From the NCBI GenBank assembly GCA_017394805.1, contig JAFPXC010000015.1:1-63600 (forward strand): a stretch of 63,600 nt of DNA, written 5' to 3'. How positions within the stretch are numbered: position 1 is the first letter of the stretch; each line of letters begins with the position of its first letter. This document shows positions 1 to 7,333 of this stretch, in pieces. The notes beneath the pieces were generated by a model that did not search any database, was not told the origin of the DNA, and saw only the letters and a program-made list of their open reading frames with translations. A program made the position numbers and the translations under genes. This stretch comes from Clostridia bacterium (GTDB lineage: Bacteria; Bacillota; Clostridia; Christensenellales; CAG-1252).

Positions 1-1
1 C

Positions 2-790
2 AATCTCGGTAATCTCTACAAAAACGGCAGACCGCAAGAGGCTGAGAAACTTTACCTCGAAGCGTTGGATATCCGCCGCCGTCTCGCCAAGGAGAACCCC
101 GCAGCATTCGAGGCCGATGTCGCTATGACCTGCAACAATCTCGGTAATCTCTACAAAAACGGCAGACCGCAAGAGGCTGAGAAACTCTACCTCGAAGCGT
201 TGGATATCCGCCGCCGTCTCGCCAGGGACAACTCCGCCGCCTTTGAGGCCGATGTCGCCGGTACCTGCAACGATCTCGGTAGTCTCTACGCCAAAAACGG
301 CAGACCGCAAGAGGCTGAGAAACTCTACCTCGAAGCATTGGATATCCGCCGCCGTCTCGCAGACGAGAAACCTGCCGCCTTTGAGGCCGATGTCGCCGGT
401 ACCTGCTACAATCTCGGTATTCTCTACAAAAACAACGGCAGACCGCAAGAGGCTGAGAAACTCTACCTCGAAGCGTTGGATATCCGCCGCCGTCTCGCAG
501 ACGAGAACCCTGCCGCGTACGAGGGCCGTGTCGCCAATACCTGCAACAATCTCGGTAATCTCTACGCCAAAAACGGCAGACCGCAAGAGGCTGAGAAACT
601 CTGCCTCGAAGCGTTGGATATCTACCTCCGTCTCGCAGATGAGAATCCTGCCGCGTACGAGGGCCGCGTCGCGATGACCTGCTACAACCTCGGTAGTCTC
701 TACGCCGCCCTTGGCGACCAAGCCCAATCCAACCTCTACTATGCATTAGCCGCCGCCATTCGCGCCAAACGCCCCGACACACACGACTAA
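2..790 (+). CDS. TPR-repeat protein, 5'-truncated by window edge
   Basis: The open frame is already running at the first bases of the window, so the true start lies upstream; the first start-like codon inside (TTG at 65) is in the middle of a repeat. The protein is a tandem array of kinesin-light-chain-like tetratricopeptide units with the pattern NLGNLY-NGRPQEAEKLYLEAL, then IRRRLA and a PAAFEADVA linker. Unit length is 45-46 residues (135-138 bp), beginning near 2, 137, 272, 410, 548 and 686. The last unit diverges and ends in a short polar tail. Units differ by one codon in the first helix (YKNG, YAKNG, YKNNG). TPR solenoids bind protein partners; no enzyme domain is visible here. The partner and function are unknown. 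The DNA of the units is almost identical, so copy number may vary between strains. Confidence 0.85.
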   Translation, partial: NLGNLYKNGRPQEAEKLYLEALDIRRRLAKENPAAFEADVAMTCNNLGNLYKNGRPQEAEKLYLEALDIRRRLARDNSAAFEADVAGTCNDLGSLYAKNGRPQEAEKLYLEALDIRRRLADEKPAAFEADVAGTCYNLGILYKNNGRPQEAEKLYLEALDIRRRLADENPAAYEGRVANTCNNLGNLYAKNGRPQEAEKLCLEALDIYLRLADENPAAYEGRVAMTCYNLGSLYAALGDQAQSNLYYALAAAIRAKRPDTHD

Positions 791-863
791 CCAGATATCA
801 TCGTTTCTCTATACGGCTATCACGAAGCGCGCCTACCGGCCATCTCTTCGGCGCGTCCGCATC

Positions 864-979
864 CCGACAAACGTCGGCTTTCTTCCGCGCTTAAACGTTT
901 AGGCACGGATTTTTCTCACAGTAAGGCCTTAGATTCCTCCCGTATGCACCGCATACGGATTTCTCCCGCACTTCGGGCG
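864..979. repeat. Hairpin-mosaic array 1 (GATTTCTCC-type linkers)
   Basis: This is a gene-free stretch between the convergent 3' ends of the TPR gene and recO. It holds short inverted repeats (CCGAC/GTCGG at 864-877, TAAGGCCTTA, CGTATG/CATACG) separated by linkers related to GGATTTCTCCC. It is one member of a family of arrays in this window. No coding sequence or promoter was seen in 791-982. Confidence 0.7.
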
Positions 980-982
980 TCC

Positions 983-1699
983 TCAGCCGCTTATCACGTT
1001 CCATTGTTTGCACAGTTCCTGCACGCTCATCAACTTGACGCCTACGGCGTAGTAGAGACACCGCGCCAGTATGACGTAGCATTCCCGTAGGCCCGCCTGC
1101 CCCACCTCTTTGCCTTCCGCGAGGGCCACGAGGCTCTCCCTTGCCGAGGCGGTCAGGGGCATACACGCCGCCCCCTTGTGCTGTTCGCAACAAAACGCCG
1201 CTTGCTCGAGGTCGATATAGTCGCCCGCCTCCCCGCATTGGCAGAAGAGCCGAATGGCGTGCCCCGAGAGGCGCATCAATTCCAAGAGATAGTACGCGCC
1301 CGTATACAAGGCGTCCTCGTGATACGCGCACTTTTTGAGGGTATTCAGCAAGGTCAAAAACAAGGTCGCGTCGGCCACGTTCTCCCCCGACAACTTGTCC
1401 GCGCCGTCCAGCAGCACCGCCGCCACGTAAAACTTGGCGAGGTCGTTTTCCACCGTGGGAAAGGCGTCTATGCAATCGCACCCCGTGACGATATAGCCCG
1501 CCTTGGACTTGGTCAGGAGATACTCCCCCGTGCACATAGGCAAGGTGGCGAAGCGCAGTTTGCTTTTGGCGCTTCTGCAGCCCTTGGCGCGCACGGTCAA
1601 CTTGCCGTATTCGGGCGTCAGCAAAGTGACCAGTTTGTCACTCTCCCCCACCTCCGTCGAGCGGAGCACTATTCCCGTCGTTTTCAGTTCGGTCGTCAT
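983..1699 (-). CDS. recO: DNA repair protein RecO
   Basis: RecO (238 aa) binds single-stranded DNA and, with RecF and RecR, loads RecA at gaps; it is cytosolic. The N-terminal OB-fold is clear (TTGIVLRSTEVGESDKLVTL, then LTPEYGKLTVRAKG at about 27-40), followed by the helical domain. A cysteine cluster (C153, C155, C170, C171, H174) lies where many RecO proteins bind zinc, but its first pair is CxC rather than CxxC. Length is normal for the family. The start is ATG at 1699; its ribosome binding site is weak and it lies inside the yqzL-like gene, so translation is probably coupled to that gene. Confidence 0.93.
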   Translation of the reverse strand: MTTELKTTGIVLRSTEVGESDKLVTLLTPEYGKLTVRAKGCRSAKSKLRFATLPMCTGEYLLTKSKAGYIVTGCDCIDAFPTVENDLAKFYVAAVLLDGADKLSGENVADATLFLTLLNTLKKCAYHEDALYTGAYYLLELMRLSGHAIRLFCQCGEAGDYIDLEQAAFCCEQHKGAACMPLTASARESLVALAEGKEVGQAGLRECYVILARCLYYAVGVKLMSVQELCKQWNVISG

Positions 1700-1769
1700 G
1701 ATTTCGATACAATAGGTACGCTTCGGGCAAGCCCGTTTTGCGGAACAGATCCCAATACTTATCTTTCAT
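1638..1769 (-). CDS. yqzL: YqzL-like small protein overlapping recO
   Basis: This is a 43-codon gene starting at ATG 1769 behind an excellent GGGAGGTG site and ending at TGA 1638-1640, so it overlaps the first 62 bases of recO in another frame. The peptide begins MKDKYWDLFRKTG and continues PEAYLLYR. That matches the YqzL family of Bacillota, whose members are about 45 aa, share the W-x-x-F-x-x-TG-x-x-x-x-YLL pattern and lie directly upstream of recO. Family function is unknown. The C-terminal half (residues 24-43) is glycine-rich and not conserved, as expected for a stretch constrained by the recO frame. It probably also serves to couple recO translation. Confidence 0.75.
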   Translation of the reverse strand: MKDKYWDLFRKTGLPEAYLLYRNHDDRTENDGNSAPLDGGGGE

Positions 1770-1809
1770 CGAGCACCTCCCATGAGAAGTATGCCCGCAT
1801 TCCTCGTTC

Positions 1810-2253
1810 TTAATCTTCCAATCGGTCGATAGCCGCCCGCGCCAACGCGTCGCAGCGGTTATTCAACTCGTTGTCGGCATGGCCTTTCACCTTGATGAGT
1901 TTCACGGTATGCACCGCGAGTAGCGACGTCAACTCTTCCCACAACTCCACGTTCTTGACCTCCGACCTCGAGGCGGTGTGCCAATTACGACGCTTCCAAT
2001 CGGACAGCCAATCGTTTGCCACGGCGTTGACGACGTAGGCGCTATCGCTGTACACCGACACTTTGCACGGCTCTTTGAGGGCCGCAAGCCCCCGTATGAC
2101 CGCGGTCAACTCCATACGGTTGTTGGTGGTTTCGCGTTCGCCGCCCGACAGCACTTTTTCCACGCCTTTATAGTTGAGGATGGCGCACCAGCCGCCCTTC
2201 CCGGGATTGCCCGAGCACGCTCCGTCCGTATAAATCGTCACTTCTTTCATCAT
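1810..2253 (-). CDS. rnhA: Ribonuclease HI
   Basis: RNase HI cleaves the RNA strand of RNA-DNA hybrids (R-loops, primers). The protein is 147 aa, normal length. The catalytic acidic residues are all present: D10 in YTDGACSGNPG, E48 in RMELTAV, D70 in YSDSAYV and D135 in NRCDALA, with the conserved H125 in KVKGHAD. It lies just upstream of the yqzL-recO pair on the same strand (40 bp gap), so the three may be co-transcribed. The start is the first of two adjacent ATG codons; the second, three bases on, is equally possible. Confidence 0.96.
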   Translation of the reverse strand: MMKEVTIYTDGACSGNPGKGGWCAILNYKGVEKVLSGGERETTNNRMELTAVIRGLAALKEPCKVSVYSDSAYVVNAVANDWLSDWKRRNWHTASRSEVKNVELWEELTSLLAVHTVKLIKVKGHADNELNNRCDALARAAIDRLED

Positions 2254-2302
2254 TTCGTCCTACCTTTTCCCCGTCGGGGTATCTCACAGTCGGCTCTACC
2301 AA

Positions 2303-2507
2303 CCATATCGCACCGCATAGCGGCATATCATTGCACTTGCGCCCACCAAGAACTACGGGGGCAATCCACGACCACAGGCCGATTCACGCATCAATCCCTA
2401 CCACATCCCGACGTATGTCGGATTTCTCCCGTGCGAACGCACGGATTTCTCCTTGCCATAGGAAAGATTTCACCCGCGTATCAACGCGGATTTCACCGAG
2501 CCTTGGC
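2303..2507. repeat. Hairpin-mosaic array 2
   Basis: This region lies between rnhA and the alpha-galactosidase. Near 2303-2329 is a dyad CCGC-ATA-GCGG flanked by ATATC motifs. From 2408 there is a regular string: CCGAC/GTCGG, CGTGC/GCACG, TTGCC/GGaAA, GCGT/ACGC, GCC/GGC, joined by GGATTTCTCC, GATTTCACCC and GGATTTCACC. The last linker supplies the TGA stop codon of the alpha-galactosidase gene at 2493-2495, so the array touches coding sequence. Confidence 0.75.
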
Positions 2508-4145
2508 GCATATCTTCCACACGCTCACCCCGTGCGGCGCGAGGTTTACCGACAGATTGCTCACGCCCGTTCGCGTTTCCCCCGTCCACAGGTCTTTCGC
2601 GTCGTAGCGGTCCGCCGCGCAAGCCTTGACGTATTCCTCTTTTTTCAACGCTTCGAGCGCAACGGTATATTTCCGCGCCCGCTTACTCTTGTTGAACGCA
2701 CATACCGCGATTCCGCCGTCCGCGAGGGGCTTCACCAGCACGTCTACCCCGCCTTTCACGATGCGCTTGCATTGTTTGCCGAGCGCGTCCTGATCCACCG
2801 CGATGAGGTCTTCGTTCTTCAAAATCGCCAAGTGCTCGAGCTTCATATTCACGATGTCGTTGCCCAGCAGTAGGGGCGCCGCCATCATGCACCACAGGGT
2901 GAAATGCGCCTTGTTTTCCTCCAAGGTCAACTTGCCGTTGCCCACCTCCAGCATATCGGGGTCGTTCCAATGCCCCGGCGACGCGTAGGAGTACAACCGC
3001 ACGTTTTTGTCGTAAATCTGGCGTATGCGCCACCAAAACCACAGTATATCGCCCGTGGTGCGCCACAGGTTGGCCACCTTGTCGCCCCACTCCCAAGGGC
3101 GATTGCGCCCCCACTCGCACACAGAGAAGGCGATCTTCTTCGCGCCCGTTTCTTCCGCCGCGTCCCGCAGGGCGTTGCTCATACACGCATAGTTGAGTAT
3201 AGCGCTATCCGCACGGGTACCGATGGGATTAAAGACCTTGATGGTATTGTCCCCCGCTTTGAGCCGCGCCACGAAGCGGAAGGGCGCCTCCGCGCACGGA
3301 CGGTGCATTTTGGGCGATTCGATGATGACGGGTTCGCCCTCGTTGACCACCACGGCGGCCATCACGCGATGCAGCATACCCGTCACGCGGTAGCGAAACC
3401 GCGGATGGACGGACACCACGTACTCCCCCGCCTCTTTGGCGCGGTAGAGGAACACGGCCTCGCCCTTGTTGCCGTCCAAGCCCTTGACGTAGTGCGCTTT
3501 TTTGCCCACGCCTGTCAACGAGCCGAGGTTATAGTTGCACGAGCCGTACACGCATTTCGCCCTGCCCGTGAGGGCCGCCTTGTCGGCGTCTATCATCACC
3601 TCGTCCGCCGTGCCCTTTTTGCACACGGATACGCCGAAGACGAAGGGCGCTTTCGTCGTGTAAACGCGATGATAGCAGTAGTCGTATTTGAGGTATTCGA
3701 TGCCCCACTTGGCGAATTGCCGCGCGTCGCTGTACTCGTGCCCGAGGCTCGCGGGCAGGCTCTGACACGTCTGCACGCCGTTGGAACTGTATATGCCCAC
3801 CTTGAACCCCAAGGCGTTGCACTCGTCCACGAAGTGCTTCATGCCCAAGGGAAAGCGCACCATATCCGCGTCCAATCTGCCCAATTTGTCGCGGCAGTCG
3901 GCCTCCCAATAGTCGTCGAGATTCAAATAGGTATATCCCGCGTCCCACAGGCCGCTTTCCTTGATGGCTTTAGCCATTTCGAGGAGCATTTTCTCGTTGA
4001 TATCCTGCTTAAAATAATTCCAACTGTTCCACCCCATCGGCGGCGTTTTCATCAACCCGTTGTCAAAAGGCTCTTTTCGATACAACCGCGTGACGCTTTT
4101 CTCTCTTTCCAACGTATTCCGTATCGCGCAAGCAGGACATTTCAT
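2493..4145 (-). CDS. GH27 alpha-galactosidase with an inserted beta-sandwich-like domain
   Basis: The enzyme (550 aa) is predicted to hydrolyse terminal alpha-galactosides. GH27 marks: TPPMGWNSWN at about 34-43, YLNLDDYW at 73-80, nucleophile D155 in YLKYDYC, and the likely acid/base D366 in LWRTTGDI. About 140 residues (170-310) are inserted between the two catalytic strands. They have the pattern AGEYVVSV...NEGEPVII...LKAGDNTIKVFN, like a carbohydrate-binding beta-sandwich (CBM35-like), an inference. A C-terminal all-beta domain follows. No signal peptide is evident, so it probably acts in the cytosol. The start at ATG 4145 has a GGAGAG site; a longer reading (start 4196) has none. It has its own promoter at 4179-4206. 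Together with galK/galT this suggests use of galactosides. Confidence 0.9.
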   Translation of the reverse strand: MKCPACAIRNTLEREKSVTRLYRKEPFDNGLMKTPPMGWNSWNYFKQDINEKMLLEMAKAIKESGLWDAGYTYLNLDDYWEADCRDKLGRLDADMVRFPLGMKHFVDECNALGFKVGIYSSNGVQTCQSLPASLGHEYSDARQFAKWGIEYLKYDYCYHRVYTTKAPFVFGVSVCKKGTADEVMIDADKAALTGRAKCVYGSCNYNLGSLTGVGKKAHYVKGLDGNKGEAVFLYRAKEAGEYVVSVHPRFRYRVTGMLHRVMAAVVVNEGEPVIIESPKMHRPCAEAPFRFVARLKAGDNTIKVFNPIGTRADSAILNYACMSNALRDAAEETGAKKIAFSVCEWGRNRPWEWGDKVANLWRTTGDILWFWWRIRQIYDKNVRLYSYASPGHWNDPDMLEVGNGKLTLEENKAHFTLWCMMAAPLLLGNDIVNMKLEHLAILKNEDLIAVDQDALGKQCKRIVKGGVDVLVKPLADGGIAVCAFNKSKRARKYTVALEALKKEEYVKACAADRYDAKDLWTGETRTGVSNLSVNLAPHGVSVWKICAKAR

Positions 4146-4178
4146 ACCACTATCTCTCCATTTAGCATTGATAATACC

Positions 4179-4206
4179 ATTATACCATAAATCCACAAAA
4201 GTTCAA
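4179..4206 (-). promoter_or_regulatory. Sigma-A type promoter of the alpha-galactosidase gene
   Basis: On the minus strand, TTGAAC (4201-4206), a 16-bp spacer and a perfect TATAAT (4179-4184) lie 33 bp upstream of the chosen start codon. No operator-like dyad is seen beside it. Confidence 0.75.
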
Positions 4207-4267
4207 TACTCTATTTTGGCTTTCGGATAGCGTGCGCACATTTTTACAAATTATTTGCGATTATTCC

Positions 4268-4296
4268 TTGACTATTCCTTTCCTTTCGCCTATAAT
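4268..4296 (+). promoter_or_regulatory. Promoter of tRNA-Trp
   Basis: TTGACT (4268-4273), a 17-bp spacer and TATAAT (4291-4296) end 11 bp before the mature tRNA 5' end, which leaves only a few bases of 5' leader for RNase P to remove. Confidence 0.85.
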
Positions 4297-4307
4297 CAAA
4301 TGTGCAC

Positions 4308-4382
4308 AGGGGAGTGGCTCAATGGTAGAGCAACGGTCTCCAAAACCGTCGGTTGCGTGTTCGAGTCGCGTCTCCCCTGCCA
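4308..4382 (+). tRNA. tRNA-Trp (anticodon CCA)
   Basis: This 75-nt cloverleaf has acceptor arm AGGGGAG (4308-4314) pairing with CTCCCCT (4372-4378), a D-loop with GGTAGAGC, an anticodon stem ACGGT/ACCGT enclosing CTCCAAA (anticodon CCA, reads UGG), and a T-loop TTCGAGT. The 3' CCA is encoded (4380-4382). It is a single-gene unit with its own promoter and terminator. It lies between the alpha-galactosidase promoter and the end of the phage-like operon. tRNA genes are frequent phage integration sites, but I found no repeat of its 3' end at the far side of the phage-like block. Confidence 0.95.
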
Positions 4383-4389
4383 AAAAATT

Positions 4390-4415
4390 GAGTGGCTTAG
4401 GCCACTCTTTTTTTG
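4390..4415 (+). terminator. Intrinsic terminator of tRNA-Trp
   Basis: The stem is GAGTGGC / GCCACTC with a TTAG loop (4390-4407), followed by eight T residues. Confidence 0.88.
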
Positions 4416-4430
4416 TTTTGGGGACGCAAT

Positions 4431-4454
4431 ACTATGCGTATTCTTACGCATAGT
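4431..4454. repeat. Perfect 10-bp inverted repeat
   Basis: ACTATGCGTA (4431-4440) and its exact complement TACGCATAGT (4445-4454) flank TTCT. No T-run follows on either strand, so it is not a normal terminator. It lies between the tRNA terminator and the terminator of the phage-like operon. Its role is unknown. Confidence 0.5.
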
Positions 4455-4489
4455 CGTTGTGCTTTGAACAACTGTCGAACACTTATAAC

Positions 4490-4515
4490 AAAAAAGGGTG
4501 CGGTCTCCCGCACCC
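4490..4515 (-). terminator. Terminator of the phage-like operon
   Basis: Read on the minus strand, GGGTGCGG and CCGCACCC pair around a 4-nt loop and are followed by six T residues (4490-4495). It lies 17 bp after the portal gene stop. Confidence 0.85.
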
Positions 4516-4531
4516 CGAAAAACTTTTTTTC

Positions 4532-6058
4532 TTATTCACTTGATTCGACACCGCTCTTCTCCAAAAGCGCCAATATCCCTTCCTTGTCGCACAACGCCTC
4601 GTTGGGGTACGCCTTCACAAAGGTGTACGCGTCGATGGCGCCCTTGGCGAACAAGGTCTCCAAGAGGTTGATATCCGCCGCCGCGGTCGCGCCCGTACCC
4701 ACGCAAGCCTCCACGGTCACCGACATCGGGTAGTCGAGGTATTCGTCCGCGTCAAAGACGTTTTCCGCGCCGTCCTCGTCCCGCCACACTTTGCGGTCGT
4801 AGTAGAGTTTGCAGCATTGCACCACCACCATACCCAGCCGCTCTTTCGCCCGCCAGAAACGCTCGCGCATCTCTTCGATGGGCTTGTTGGCCTGCGATTG
4901 CAGTTGGGCGATGGCCGTACCCGACAGGTTGCTCAGTTGCTCGCCCGTCATAATTTCGCTGCTTCCCGACACGCTTCTCGTCAGGTTGGTCAGGCTGTCC
5001 ACATAATGCACGGGCAAAGAGGACAAGGACGTGTGTTCGAGCTTGCGAATGCCGTTGCCCGTCGCCGAGTAATCCACCAGCACCTCGCCCGGCTCGTTGG
5101 AGATGCGTTGCCCTTTGAGCGCGTCTTTGGTGACGATATACTTACCCCAGGCGCTGTTTTGAATGGCCAACGCTTCCAATCCCAATATTTGATTGATGAT
5201 ACGCTGGTTGGGCACGATGCTCTCCGCTTCGCTCAGCCCGTAGATACTGTTTTCCCTTTCCTCGTAACTGCCGAACACCACGGGATAAAGGCTCGCCCGC
5301 ACGCTTCCCAACGCACCCACGTCTTTGCCGCCTACCGAGGGTGACAGCGGTCGCGCCGCCGTCAGCATGGTGTATTTGGTCGCCCGTTCGCAGTACACCT
5401 GCTCCTCTTGACGGAAATAGCGCGTCAGCACGGTCACGAGGTCGCTGTCCTTTTGCTCGCTTTCGCCCCACTCGGCGCCGTCCGCCGCCAAAAGCGTCTT
5501 GTCCACGCCCGCGTCCGCCATGCGCTTCACCGCAGCGAGCGGCACGCGCGAAGCGATCAATATCCACTCCTGTTTCTGCTCGTCCTGCTCGTTTGGGTTG
5601 GCGAAATAGACGTGCATAGGGTCGAGCACCTCACAGCACAATTTCCCCTCTTCGTTACCGAAAAGGGGGTGGGCGTCCCAATACAAATGGTAACAATAGC
5701 TTCCCTTGATCAAGGCGTCCTTGATGACTTTGCTGTCCAATTCGCGCATACGCATCTCTTGGTCGAGATAGGCGGCGAACTTAGTGAATCTATCCCCCAA
5801 TTCGGGCGCTTTTTCGCAGTGATACACCAATTTGATGGGCGTCAAAGTCAGTCTCGCCCGCTTGTTGCGGCACACGAACTTGACCATATTTACCACGGGG
5901 CGAGGCAGGTTGGCGGTAGCCTTGGTCGCGGGCGCCCATTGATCGCCCTCGTAGAAGGCGACGTTGGTTTTCACGGTCTGCACGAGGCCGAGCGATTGCT
6001 GATAGGCACTGCCGTTTCGATACATTCGCCACAATTCGGTCACTTGTTCCTCATTCAT
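4532..6058 (-). CDS. Phage portal protein (P22-portal-like)
   Basis: Portal proteins form the dodecameric ring at the capsid vertex through which DNA is pumped. This 508-aa protein has the early motif NVAFYEGDQW, then PRPVVNMVKFVCRNK, a middle region with CCEVLDPMHVYFANPNEQD, the stretch GLSEAESIVPNQRIINQ, and SGSSEIMTGE...SGTAIAQLQSQANKPIEEM before the C-terminal part. These are typical of P22-type portals. The start at 6058 (MNEEQVTE) is behind GGAGAGGTG and overlaps the preceding gene's stop. Oddly it is the last gene of the operon, about 12.5 kb after the large terminase gene; in most phages the portal directly follows the terminase. Confidence 0.85.
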   Translation of the reverse strand: MNEEQVTELWRMYRNGSAYQQSLGLVQTVKTNVAFYEGDQWAPATKATANLPRPVVNMVKFVCRNKRARLTLTPIKLVYHCEKAPELGDRFTKFAAYLDQEMRMRELDSKVIKDALIKGSYCYHLYWDAHPLFGNEEGKLCCEVLDPMHVYFANPNEQDEQKQEWILIASRVPLAAVKRMADAGVDKTLLAADGAEWGESEQKDSDLVTVLTRYFRQEEQVYCERATKYTMLTAARPLSPSVGGKDVGALGSVRASLYPVVFGSYEERENSIYGLSEAESIVPNQRIINQILGLEALAIQNSAWGKYIVTKDALKGQRISNEPGEVLVDYSATGNGIRKLEHTSLSSLPVHYVDSLTNLTRSVSGSSEIMTGEQLSNLSGTAIAQLQSQANKPIEEMRERFWRAKERLGMVVVQCCKLYYDRKVWRDEDGAENVFDADEYLDYPMSVTVEACVGTGATAAADINLLETLFAKGAIDAYTFVKAYPNEALCDKEGILALLEKSGVESSE

Positions 6059-6266
6059 CCTCGTCACCTCTCCCGTAGCAGTATTCACGCATCAACTTCT
6101 CGGCCTCCGTCTCGGCGCCGTTCGCGCACGCTGCGGCGTTCTGCGCCCGCAGCGCGGCCAACTCGCTTTCCATCCTATCCAATCGGGCGCTCAATTCCAC
6201 GAACATCTCGGCGATGCCGTTTATGCCTTGTGCCAACAGGCTAAGATTCGGTTTCTTTTTTCTCAT
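6051..6266 (-). CDS. Small coiled-coil protein of the phage-like operon
   Basis: This is a 71-aa protein with a basic N-terminus (MRKKKPNLSLL), a helix with heptad-like pattern (VELSARLDRMESELAALRAQ, about residues 23-42) and an acidic tail. It has a good AGGAGG site. Its stop overlaps the portal start, so the two are translationally linked. It is not recognised; it could be a portal-associated or ejection factor. It lacks any enzymatic motif. Confidence 0.7.
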   Translation of the reverse strand: MRKKKPNLSLLAQGINGIAEMFVELSARLDRMESELAALRAQNAAACANGAETEAEKLMREYCYGRGDEDE

Positions 6267-6277
6267 TCTTTATCCTC

Positions 6278-7333
6278 CTACTCTTTCATGTCCGTTTGGA
6301 TTTTGCCGAGCAGCAACTTCAGGCTCTTATTCGTCGCCACCACGTCGGTATTGACGACGTTCAGCCAGCGCCCCGCGCCGTTGCTCACGAACAACTTGCC
6401 GCCGTAGTACAATACGGTACCCACTTTTACGTCCACTTTTTTTGCCGTGGCCAACGCCGTCAGCATTCGCTCGGTCGCGGCGTCCGCTTGCGTATCGGCT
6501 TTGACGATATAGGTGTCCCCGCCGTACGTCACCGAAAACACGTCCAACTTCGTCACTTTCGCGCCGGCGCCCTTTCGATAGGCCACCGCGTCGAGGTATT
6601 GCCAATCCTTCGCGCTCACCACGGTATCTTTGCCGCCGACCGACACGATCTTGCCCGTCGTATCGCCGCGATACACGGGCAAAGATTCCACCCAATCGAG
6701 GGCGCTTTGGTAGCGATCACCCAACGACGTCTTGCGTTTTTCGATACTTTTCTTCATTTCGGCCACGCCTTCCTCGCTATACGCGGTCTTGTCGAACGGA
6801 CTCCTGTATTCGTCGCGTCCGCTCAAGTCGGACTTCAATGCGTTCAGGTTTTCGCGCCACAATTTGTCGTACGCGCTTTGCACCGACCGTAGTTTTTCCT
6901 CGGCTTCTTCGTCCTCTTCGTTCCGCTTCTTTCCGTAGGCCGTCAGCAGTTTTTCCTTCGTCTTCAGCGTGCGCTCGTCCGCCTTCTTCTTGGCTCTACG
7001 GGCGCTCTCCTCCACGTCTTCCGCCAGTTCGTCCGCGTACTGCGTGCCCGCCAGCCCCTTGGCCACGGCGGTTTCTTTCCTCGCCCGCAAAACGGCGTCT
7101 TTCGCCAATTCGATTTCCCGTTTTTTGTGCACGGCGGTCTCCTTCGCCGTTCGGGCGTCGTAGGATAGTTTCTCGCTGTCCTTTTTCTCGCGCAAATACC
7201 GCTCGTACAATATGCGGCCCGTTTCCCTATCCGCGCCCTCCAAATCCGCGAGGGACGCGTCGCCGTCATCCGTCCATTCTTTCCCCGTTTTCTCGAGGTA
7301 CCACTTCATCCATTTGGCTTGATTCTTTCTCAT
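6278..7333 (-). CDS. Charged coiled-coil phage-like protein, possible virion or ejection protein
   Basis: This 351-aa soluble protein is not recognised. Residues 30-160 are almost all helix-forming and highly charged (many A, E, K and R), probably a long coiled coil. The C-terminal 150 residues look like a mixed alpha/beta domain (VSVGGKDTVVSAKDWQYLD, then GTVLYYGGKLFVSNGAG, where the YYGGKLFVSNG pattern resembles a short beta-hairpin found in tail-associated proteins). The start at ATG 7333 has GGAG eight bases upstream; a GTG three codons earlier is an alternative. It overlaps the preceding membrane-protein gene. Its position between membrane proteins and the portal fits an ejection or internal protein, an inference only. 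Confidence 0.7.
   Translation of the reverse strand: MRKNQAKWMKWYLEKTGKEWTDDGDASLADLEGADRETGRILYERYLREKKDSEKLSYDARTAKETAVHKKREIELAKDAVLRARKETAVAKGLAGTQYADELAEDVEESARRAKKKADERTLKTKEKLLTAYGKKRNEEDEEAEEKLRSVQSAYDKLWRENLNALKSDLSGRDEYRSPFDKTAYSEEGVAEMKKSIEKRKTSLGDRYQSALDWVESLPVYRGDTTGKIVSVGGKDTVVSAKDWQYLDAVAYRKGAGAKVTKLDVFSVTYGGDTYIVKADTQADAATERMLTALATAKKVDVKVGTVLYYGGKLFVSNGAGRWLNVVNTDVVATNKSLKLLLGKIQTDMKE

Noticed and set aside
123..782. Long open frame on the minus strand of the TPR gene
   Set aside because: It is a mirror of the repetitive TPR units, has no ribosome site, and codes for an Arg/Cys-rich sequence without domain features.
4308..4382. tRNA-Trp as attachment site for the phage-like block
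   Set aside because: I looked for the tRNA 3' end around 21.0-21.7 kb and found no direct repeat; the tRNA is intact with its own terminator.
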